Assembly: GCA_003550305.1 (NCBI GenBank)
Contig: QKYT01000184.1
Location: 14,728-39,835, forward strand
Length of the DNA: 25,108 nucleotides
Origin: Glomus cerebriforme
Lineage: Eukaryota > Glomeromycota > Glomeromycetes > Glomerales > Glomeraceae
Direction of reading: 5' to 3'
Every line of letters begins with the position of its first letter. Positions within the stretch are counted from its first letter, which is position 1. Positions 17,400 through 25,108 of the stretch are shown here, piece after piece. The position numbers and the translations under genes were made by a program. Below the pieces are notes generated by a model. It worked only from the letters and a program-made list of their open reading frames with translations. It was not told the origin of the DNA and searched no databases.

Positions 17400-18307
17400 T
17401 AGAATGTTTGTCACTTTTTTTTTGACTATTATTTTAAGAACATTTTTTTTTTTTACTTCATGGACATATTTTTCATATATTTTTTTTATTTCACTTTAAA
17501 CATACATTGTTTCTTTTTTTATTACTTTTTTACGATAGTACTTCATTAGGGTTATCTTGCTTTTTGGGTTTTCGGTTGTGTGAATCATAAAAAAAACGGG
17601 TTGATAATTTAGAAAGTCAATAACTGCATGTTATTATTGATGATATTCATAGAAAATAAATAATACCTTTTTATTATGATAACACATATGTACTACGTTC
17701 TGTACAATAAAGTTAAAAACATGAAAATAATAAAAATGAGATATTAAACATATATGTTTTGAAACTCTTAAGTAACATCTGATACAAAATAAGGGATAGA
17801 ATAACTTTAATTGTTAGTATTGTTGAATTGTTTTATTGTCTTTTTATTTTAGTTATTATAATCAATATTTTATTTAGAAAAAACCAGATTTTGTGATTTT
17901 CTGCTAATACTTTGATGGAAATATTTTACAATTTCTTTTAGTCATTCAAAATAACGGATTCCATTTTTAGATATAACGCCTGCATATATTAAACTATAAG
18001 ACTATGAAAACGTACGTAATGAATATAAACACAGAGCTGCGAGAGAATATATGATACTTTTTTCGGGGGAGATTGAGCATCTGATGCATCTGATTTAAAC
18101 ATGTATAACAGAAAATTACCATAATTATAACCTTTTAAAGTTATCATTTAACAAATGGAATACAAATCTTTGCACCGTGCGCGACTGTTAATTTCTATTA
18201 CAAAATCTATTACTGCAGATCAGTAATCAAATTATCAAATGATACCGTAATCATTTATGTAAGCTGATCTTAAAAAACAATGTCGTAATAACGTTGTGTT
18301 CATTAAT
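17400..18307. other. Spacer, no supported gene
   Basis: Begins with T-rich 3' flank of the 174-residue ORF. A tandem CATCTGATGCATCTGAT lies at 18078-18094, and a further CATCTGAT at 17776. No coding frame. Confidence 0.5.
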
Positions 18308-18411
18308 GATTCTGAATGATGCACGTGCATTAATCATCACGCACAATTGACACTTGTACTGTATAATATTTATTTATATTATGCATTGTCGTGACAATTA
18401 GGAATCAAACA
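18308..18411. mobile_element. MITE-like element, degraded copy 2
   Basis: Shares 39 of 40 positions with copy 1 at 18357-18396 (TACTGTATAATATTTATTTA onward to GTGACAA) and weaker similarity across about 18312-18406 (GCATTAATCATCAC against GCATTAAACATCAC). The perfect 15-bp ends of copy 1 are lost. The palindrome ATGCACGTGCAT at 18319-18330 lies in its left part. Confidence 0.55.
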
Positions 18412-21264
18412 ATATTCAAAGAAAACAAATTTTTAATGTTAGATAAATTAAATCGGAATTAACGGAATAGACATCTGTGACAATCATCTAGATGTAACTG
18501 TACGACATTTTTTTTATGTGCTTTTTGACCAATCGAACGGAAGAAAAATCGTAAAATACAAAGAAAAATTGCGAAATATTTTTAATATACTGTATTTAAT
18601 ATACAATTCAGTAGTATATTTTATTAGGATATGAATTTCCATATATAATTATTGTAATTACCATAAATATAAAATAAGAAAATTTATCCATTAAATATTT
18701 AATTCTATTCTGGTGCCCAACTGCCCATAATGTCAATTAAATTTAATTCTTCGGAATAAACCGATTTTGAATAATAACGGCAAAAGTTTTTTCTCATTAA
18801 TTACATTTTATCATGATTATTGAAAGTATTTTTTCGTTTTCTTTTTATAATCTTTATATTTTTGCTTAATAATTATGCTAATGATATCTTGATATCTAGA
18901 AAAGGAAATCTAAATTAATTTTGTATCAAAGATCAAACCGGAAAAAATCCAGTTTTCAAAAGAACCAATGAACAGCATAATTCAAAGATTCATAATTTGT
19001 TTGAAGTTATTACTGAATATAATGACCGCAGTTTTCTTTAATTCAAACCAGCAGATTGAATTGCAGCAACATTCGAACGTAGGTTTTCACGCACTATACT
19101 GAAGTTCTTTGATATTTTAGATGTCTTATAGCTGTAAATCAAATATGTCTTACTCTTGCAGGTAACATTAGAAAAAAAAATAATGATTATAGACGAAAAA
19201 CTTATTTAAAGGAGAGTTTATTATCGATTATATTATAATTCATTTATTCATTATTTTTTTATTTATTTTTTTTTTTTGTGTTATTACAAAAAAAAAGATA
19301 ATATTACAACCATTTGCCATCATGAATTGAATAGATTATACTACTATATATAAAAATCTTCATCCTTTTGCATGGTTATTTATTGGAATAAAGCTTGCTT
19401 GGTTTTGATTTAAATGGATGCGTGGTTCGTTGCAGGAAAATTATTTGTTGATGGTGCCTCCTGTACTGGCTATACATGAACCTTCTTTCGTTATTTTCGA
19501 TTTCTTTATTTACCATTTACGCAAAAGAATTAAGGTAGATGAACAAAATCTTATTTTATAATCTATTTATCTGTTTTTTTTTTATTAATTTCGTTTATTA
19601 AGAATTATACTTTCTTTTTTTACAATTCGCCCTCGTATTGATTGTATTGTTGAAGTATGCAACTCATTACAATTGAAAATTTATAACTTTTACAGCGGAA
19701 ATGTTAATAGATTACAATAAAAGACGTGAATTAACGAGAGATTAATTAGCAAAGTTTAATTTTTATAATTAAATATTAGAAGAAAAATATATCAGAGTTT
19801 ACAACTTTGTATGAATTTTTATCGCTAAATAAGAATTTTGTTATAGTAAAAATAATTTTTTTATAAATCATATAAAGTAATGGCATAAATATATTCTAAA
19901 TAATAAAATAAAAGCGTTAATAATCAAAAATATCATAAATATTGGTTTATTAACATAATGATAACATTTTTTGAAATAAATATGAAATAAATTTTAAATT
20001 ATGATATCTTAAATATTCATGAAGCTTTTATTATATTTTTATGCAAACACTTTGTAGCGTAATTTAAGCAATTTGGTCAAACAAAACTGGCTTTTATTTT
20101 TAACAGCTATGAAAATATTTAGATATTAATTTTCATCATGCCTTGAGTAAGTTTTAATAGAGTTAATTACAATGGAATTTATTGTACGCGTATATGTTTT
20201 TTTTATTTTATAGCGTAATTGCTGGTCTTTGTTAATAAGTAGAGCTGTTCAATAATAAGTATAGAAATACTCAAATATATCAAGTTAATTTGAATATTTA
20301 AATACTTTATATGGATGAATAAAATATTTTGAAGTTCTTAAGTTCTTTGCCTCAATTTTTTTATCGTGACTCGCGAGATCCAAAATATTTTCTAAGATAA
20401 AGTTACACAAAATTTGTGGTTGATGTGCCACATTCTACGAATTTTGAATCAATCATATTTAAGAAAGGGTACAGGTAAAAAAAATGTAAAAATCAAATTT
20501 TCATGTTTTTCTCGAAAACTATCTAAACAACAGCTCTTCTAATCTTAGAAAAACCTTTTCACCCCACGAGACCGGTGATGTTTAATGTCACTTGACACAG
20601 TTCTTTTACAAGGTGCGAAGTCCTATTTATCACACTTATTTGTTACATCCGAGGGTGAAAATTTTACTATTAAAGTGTCGGTGATATAACTAACGGTAGA
20701 TACTGATTTCTGGCAATTACATTAGTTTGTTTAAAGAACATGATATCCTTTACAGGGTCTGCTTTGTTTGCTTTCCATTAGTTAAATAAGAAGGGTAAGA
20801 AAATAATTAAATAATTTGTAATAAATCCTACATATTAAAGATGATGGATCATGGATATCAATAACAGTACCCTGGGTAAAACAGTCGGATCATTTTTTAT
20901 TTTTGGTAATTGCACAGATGTTATGAATCTTAATAATTTATTGATTTATGCTGATATATTGGTATATTGAGGCAGCGTGATTTTTTTAAAAAAAAGATAC
21001 AGTAACATGAACAATTTGAGTGTTATCAATATTATATAATTAATACTTTTAAAACTAATTGAAGGATTTATTTTTTTTAATATAATTCACATAATTTTAT
21101 ATAATGATAATTTCGTATGGTTATTATATATATAATTATAAGAAAATTAATAAAAAATCAAAATCTGCAAAGTTTTAATTACAATTCTTTAAAAATTGTT
21201 TAAATTTTCTTTGACCTCTTATCCATTTTTGTACATAGCTACTTCTACTAAAATTTTAATTTGT
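18412..21264. other. Long gene-poor region
   Basis: No supported gene in about 2.9 kb. Around 18930-19130 the + strand has a coding-like look in short pieces (KNPVFKRTNEQHNSKIHNLF, then FEVITEYNDRSFL-stop), possibly a relic. At 20560-20700 a less A+T-rich patch (CCCCACGAGACCGGTGATGT) includes a GTGATAAATAGG-like word (minus strand), similar to the right end of the small elements at 15393 and 18391. Confidence 0.4.
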
Positions 21265-21269
21265 AAAAA
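21265..21269 (-). terminator. RNA polymerase III termination run
   Basis: TTTTT on the minus strand, 23 nt beyond the tRNA 3' end, the usual kind of Pol III stop signal. Confidence 0.6.
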
Positions 21270-21292
21270 TGTACTGTATATCAGCAACTTTG

Positions 21293-21374
21293 TGAGGAGA
21301 GTGGGATTCGAACCCACGCCTCTTACGAGACCACGGCCTTAACGTGGCGCCTTGGACCGCTCGGCCACCTCCCC
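21293..21374 (-). tRNA. tRNA-Leu, anticodon AAG
   Basis: Reads 5'-GGGGAGG on the minus strand and folds completely. The acceptor stem GGGGAGG/TCTCCTC has 7 pairs including two G-U. The D arm is GCC...GGC with the loop GAGCGGTCCAA. The anticodon stem is CCACG/CGTGG with loop TTAAGGC, giving AAG, which reads CUU leucine codons (A34 is normally converted to inosine). The long variable arm CTC-GTAA-GAG is typical of leucine tRNAs. The T arm is GTGGG-TTCGAAT-CCCAC; the discriminator is A. Length is 82 nt, with no intron and no encoded CCA, as expected for a eukaryotic nuclear gene. Internal A box (TGGCCGAGCGG) and B box (GGTTCGAATCC) are intact. Confidence 0.97.
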
Positions 21375-22289
21375 CATAACGTTATAGGGAAAATTAAATT
21401 TTAGTAAAAAAAAAAAAAAATTATCTGACTATTGTATAATACTAAAATGATAATTAAGTATTTGGTTAGACTTTTTGGTTTATTAATCGATAGTGAATAT
21501 AATTTTAAAGATTCGTCTTACTTTATCAATATCTTGAATTTTCAAATTTTCATAGTATTTTTTTTTTTTATTAATTTTTAAGAAATATTTTACTCCCTCA
21601 TTGTCACACTTATATAATTCACTATTGTTATAACTCGATGTAACCTTTAAATTTCCTTTAAAAGAAGTACTTCGTCAAAAATTCTTTTAAGTAATTTTTG
21701 TCATCTTTATTCGAGGTTATTTTATATATTTTGCTTACAATTTTTCTATCACATTAGTGCTCATAATCTAAAAAAAATATGTTTACTTTATATTATGTTA
21801 AAACAGTGCGTTCAGGAAACCATCCTAAATCTAATATCATCAAAGATGATGACTGAATTTTAATGTATCGTTTGATTTGTTAATTGTTCTATTAAATAAG
21901 TTCAATAATATATGAAGTTTTTTTTTATTTTTATTTGTCAAATTGCAATTATTTAATAAATTAATTAAGATATAGTTTATAGTTAAAATAATTTTATATA
22001 CAGTTTTATATAGTAATTAACAGTTATGTATTCTCTTTAACCTATTCACTTAATTATGTGTAATAAAAAAATACAGGTTGGTATCTTTATTAAATCAGAT
22101 TTTGGTTCTAAAGTAGAAAATGTAAGAATATACCTACAGATGAGTTATTTCAATTACAAATTGCAATATTAATAAAATCGAAGATGTAATCACTTTTATA
22201 AAATTAATTCCAGTCCAGGTTAAATTAAAGACAATAATTGTAAATAACTTAAAAATTTTCTCAGTATGTTTAGATTATTAATTAAATTG
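21375..22289. other. Spacer, no supported gene
   Basis: A+T-rich, starting with an A run upstream of the tRNA. No ORF of note and no recognised repeat. Confidence 0.5.
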
Positions 22290-22427
22290 TTAAAGTACTA
22301 TGTGGTCCATCACGAATATCCATTTTATCCAACATTTCCTTTTGTTTTCCAATTCTAAGTAGAAGTTATTTACTTGGTTTCTGCCTCCGGTTATATATCT
22401 CTTGATATTAACCTCGTTTCTTTTTTT
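22290..22427 (-). pseudogene. Possible coding relic, 45 codons
   Basis: Minus-strand open piece reading NEVNIKRYITGGRNQVNNFY and then LELENKRKCWIKWIFVMDHI, bounded by stops and entered through an A run where a frameshift would be easy. No ATG at its head and no recognised domain. It is more base-balanced than its surroundings, which is the main reason to note it. Confidence 0.2.
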
Positions 22428-22455
22428 TCACATTCCAGTAGGCAGGGTAATACAA

Positions 22456-22502
22456 TTAGTACAGTACGTACTGTACTGTACTAAAACTTTTTAGTACAGT
22501 AC
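22456..22502. repeat. Nested GTAC palindrome and hairpin
   Basis: AGTACAGTACGTACTGTACT (22458-22477) is a perfect 20-bp palindrome. GTACTGTACTAAAA (22473-22486) pairs with TTTTAGTACAGTAC (22489-22502), leaving a 2-nt loop (about 6 nt if only 12 pairs form). The two structures share bases and are mutually exclusive. Confidence 0.85.
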
Positions 22503-22663
22503 ATTTTTTTCTTTAAGTACTTATATAAAAAGGATTTGACTATCTTTCTAAGAAAAAATAGAAATAATATCAATGCCATTTTTTAAATAAACATATTAAA
22601 AAATCAAAAGAAGGATTTCCTTCAGTTCCAAGGGTCCAATAGGATTTAAAGGTCCGATTCGGC

Positions 22664-22702
22664 AATTCCGGCCAAAATTAGCATAATTCTGGCCAAAATT
22701 AG
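22664..22702. repeat. 21-bp tandem duplication, AATTC(C/T)GGCCAAAATTAG
   Basis: Copies at 22664-22681 and 22685-22702, one mismatch. Related words occur at about 89-98 (AATTCCGGCC) and 15465 (AATTTCGGCCA), so this looks like part of a dispersed family. Confidence 0.6.
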
Positions 22703-23035
22703 TGATAAACTTCAAATTACTGTAATTCTATCACTATCGATCATAGAAAGATGAATTTGCTACCATTTGAATCTTTTGATAAGACGAATCCAGTATACTA
22801 GAATTATAAAATCTGATCATTAGATGTCGAGTTATTATAAAGGATATTAAATTTCAAAATAAAATACTCCGTCAATATCGATGCTACAGCTACATATCAT
22901 TAGATTTGTCTCGAGGAGACGATTCGAATGGTGGTAAAACCATCAAAATATAATCACTGAATGCCGAGATATTATATTTACATTATTCACAAGTTCATAT
23001 TGTTATACAAAATTGTGTACTAAATTGTACGAAGT

Positions 23036-23101
23036 GTACGAAGTACGTCGTACAGTGTACGAGTATTGTACTTGTACGACGATTTTGCTCGTACACTGTA
23101 C
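23036..23101. repeat. GTAC-rich inverted repeat with 14-bp perfect arms
   Basis: GTACAGTGTACGAG (23050-23063) and CTCGTACACTGTAC (23088-23101) are perfect inverted arms. Inside the loop, CGTCGTAC (23046-23053) and GTACGACG (23074-23081) offer a competing stem. Between them TGTACG/GTACGA words are repeated. Confidence 0.8.
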
Positions 23102-23226
23102 TTGGATGGTTTTGGTGCGGAAAAAAATGGTAATGCAATTAATTAAAAATAACATAACTTAAAATCCATTTATAACACAATTTCTTTATTGGAATAAAAA
23201 TAATTCCTTTTTTATCTTACTGTATA

Positions 23227-23464
23227 TCAAAAGAAATTCGCTTGATTTTTTATTAATTCTAAAATCTGTTTAGAATATTTTTTATTAATTTCAAAAAATT
23301 CTTTTACCCATTCCATTAAAATATTTTCAAATTTATTAAAATTCTCTATTTTAATAACTTGACGATAAAAATCTTTCAAAAAATTCGTATCATAATATCA
23401 ATATAATAGCATGTTAAAAAATTTTCAAAGAAAACTTGATTTTTGAAATATTATTTAAAGACAT
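23227..23464 (-). pseudogene. Truncated, disrupted N-terminus of a Sel1-family paralogue
   Basis: ATG 23464 begins MSLNN as in the 824-residue gene, then breaks: a stop follows MSLNNISKIKFSLKIF and about 46 extra bases intervene with no GT-AG intron. The frame reopens (from about 23397) as YDTNFLKDFYRQVIKIENFN and KFENILMEWVKEFFEINKKY, ending at TGA 23227-23229. Over 44 aligned positions 28 match residues 20-63 of the intact protein by hand count. No Sel1 repeats follow downstream. This is a dead paralogue; the similarity also shows that the N-terminal region is a shared family module. Confidence 0.8.
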
Positions 23465-23467
23465 CAT

Positions 23468-24909
23468 ATTTTGTAAATAAGGTTATTTGTTAATTTGTCT
23501 ATTATTTATTTCCACAGAGTTTCTGTCAAGTACAGTATTTATAAGTTTTCTCTTTCTTATTAAATGAAAAATCGACGAATTCTAATTTGGAAATGGCAAG
23601 ATTTCGTGAGAAATCTTGAGTCAGCCGTATAGTTAGTACATTTTAGATTCATTGGAGAGAAATTGAATTCTTTACTCGGAAGCGTAAGCGTAGAACTGCG
23701 TTGGGAGTATGCAATCACAAACTTACGCAGTACTACGCATAAAATTTTACTACGCAGTACTACGTATAGTTCTACAAGGTACTACGTGAACTACATACAG
23801 TTAGTTCTATGCCATACTGCGACCTCCACCGCAGTACTATGAGAAGTTCTTCGCGGTATAGGTATTTACAGAAAAAAAATTTCCCGATGTGAACCCACAA
23901 AAAAATAATGACTCAATTATATAAAGTTCTGGTTCGTTTATTTATTCTGAATATTTATTAAAAATTTCTTATAAATAGATAATCAATATTAACATGGTAT
24001 GCTTTATTAGTTGTTATTATACTGAAAAAGAATTTTTGAGCCATTTTACGTATTTTGAAAAATGTTACGGCAATAAAAGCTCAAATTCCATATTGAGCGA
24101 TTCTATCAAATAAAGTATCGTGCTAATCTGGATAAAACTAGCCTTCAAATGCCTATGCTACCAAATTTAATTTATGTAACCTGCAATCCAATGATTTTTT
24201 TGTACAACTAATTTCTTCTGAAATTTAGACTCTTCCTTGATCATTAAATCTAAATATTCGCAATTTATAATTAAAATTGTTTTAATGAATAAATGAAAAT
24301 TTTTCGTACACTGATATGCAATGCGATAATGATGAATACAAATGTGCTAAATATTGAATAGGTCGATTATTGTGAAAATTTGACAAAATTTATTATTAAG
24401 CTGAACCAAAAAAAAAGACCTTTTTTTTTTATATAGTGAGGGCAGAATTGAATTAAGATTTTGGATAAATCCGCCGACATTTTTGTTTCATTAATACTAA
24501 TGGATTTGAGAAAATTAAAATTTTTTTTTCAGTTCTTCATTTCTCTTCCATTACGGTAAATTTTAAAAAAAAAGTTTCGTTTGGGAAATCAAATCAATTC
24601 TTTATAAAATCGCCGATCTACTTGTGAACAACCTTTTAAATTTATTTAGCTTCGGCAAAAAATCCATTAGTTATATAACAAAAAAATGACAACACTTACG
24701 GGATTTTTTTCGCACTTGCATGGATATTTATTAGTAATTCTAGTGTATTTTGCTGAAATTAGGAGTGTTTATACAAAGTTTACGCCACAAAAATGAAAAG
24801 CTAAAGGGATATAAATACCAAATTTTATTTTTATCATCATTTATTAATAAATATTTCATGTAATCATAAAGTTATCTAATAAAAAAAAAAATTAATAAAA
24901 GATCAAAAT
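23468..24909. other. Spacer between Sel1 loci, with a TACTACG-rich repeat
   Basis: No supported gene. At 23690-23865 the DNA is richer in G+C and built of TACTACG/CGCAGTAC words: TACGCAGTACTACG occurs exactly at 23724-23737 and 23751-23764. The rest is A+T-rich. No trace of the missing Sel1 repeats of the pseudogene was found here. Confidence 0.5.
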
Positions 24910-25108
24910 TTAACTTTTCTTGTGACTAAATAAATTATTTAACTTTTCTTTAGACTCTTGACATCCATTTTCTATGGCTTTCATATACCAATAGATAGCC
25001 TTTTCTAAATTTTTTCCCACTATTACGCCATGTTCGTATAAATATGCCAGTCTTTTTTGTGCATTACTACTTTCATTTTTGGCAGCCAACATATATAATT
25101 CAAATGCC
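24910..25108 (-). CDS. C-terminal end of a third Sel1-repeat protein (partial)
   Basis: Open at the window edge; the reading frame enters as AFELYMLAAKNESSNAQ, so the Met within it is internal and not a start. It continues with one full Sel1 repeat (RLAYLYEHGVIVGKNLEKAI, then YWYMKAIENG) and a capping helix ending KLNNLFSHKKS, stop 24910-24912. This corresponds to repeats 16-17 and the end of the 824-residue protein (AKERLNNLL). It has an extra GVIVGKN stretch that restores the normal Sel1 loop shortened in the other gene. Most of the gene lies beyond 25108. Same strand as the other two Sel1 loci. Confidence 0.88.
   Translation of the reverse strand, partial: AFELYMLAAKNESSNAQKRLAYLYEHGVIVGKNLEKAIYWYMKAIENGCQESKEKLNNLFSHKKS

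Noticed and set aside
23465..23467. Intron explanation for the break after MSLNN in the Sel1 fragment
   Set aside because: Between the leader and the reopened frame there is a GT but no following AG in the right place, so a GT-AG intron cannot restore the frame.
1..25108. CRISPR array, bacterial operon or phage features
   Set aside because: No regularly spaced direct repeats of that type, no ribosome-binding-site pattern, and introns plus a Pol III tRNA show nuclear eukaryotic DNA.

Overview
The window looks like gene-poor nuclear DNA from an arbuscular mycorrhizal fungus of the Rhizophagus/Glomeromycotina type. The evidence is very A+T-rich spacer DNA, short GT-AG introns (53-96 nt), a eukaryotic tRNA-Leu, a BTB-BACK protein and a long Sel1-repeat protein. 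Those last two families are strongly expanded in these fungi. The species assignment is inference from family character and composition; no search was run. Single ambiguous bases (N) lie at 470, 16801 and 16806.

Layout. 1-2371 is spacer with one short inverted-repeat element (1827-2200). 2372-3565 (+) is a two-exon BTB-BACK gene whose C-terminus is a 13-residue repeat tail instead of a large effector domain. 3971-4713 is a TA-flanked, Tc1/mariner-like inverted-repeat element; inside it, on the minus strand, is a small candidate spliced gene (4217-4520). 5075-5306 holds two copies of a structured 116-bp unit. 5450-7092 is a decayed, A-rich, formerly coding stretch, probably a dead transposon. 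7911-10385 (-) is an intact 824-residue Sel1-repeat protein with a 72-residue higher-order repeat. 12276-12877 (+) is a three-exon, single-pass membrane protein with an acidic tail. 13628-13783 is a 51-codon ORF, and 14011-14481 is a broken hAT-transposase-like relic. 16875-17399 (+) is a 174-residue hypothetical protein. 17400-21292 has no convincing gene. 21293-21374 (-) is tRNA-Leu(AAG). 23227-23464 (-) is a broken N-terminal piece of the same Sel1 family as the gene at 7.9-10.4 kb. 24910 to the window edge (-) is the C-terminal end of a third Sel1 gene.

No operon or multi-gene pathway is visible. The coherent theme is family birth and death: three Sel1 loci on one strand (one whole, one broken, one cut by the window edge), a BTB paralogue with a remodelled tail, and many short inverted-repeat elements between them. 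Two short words, TACTGTA and CATCTGAT (with their complements), are clearly over-represented by hand count and recur in the repeats and spacers.
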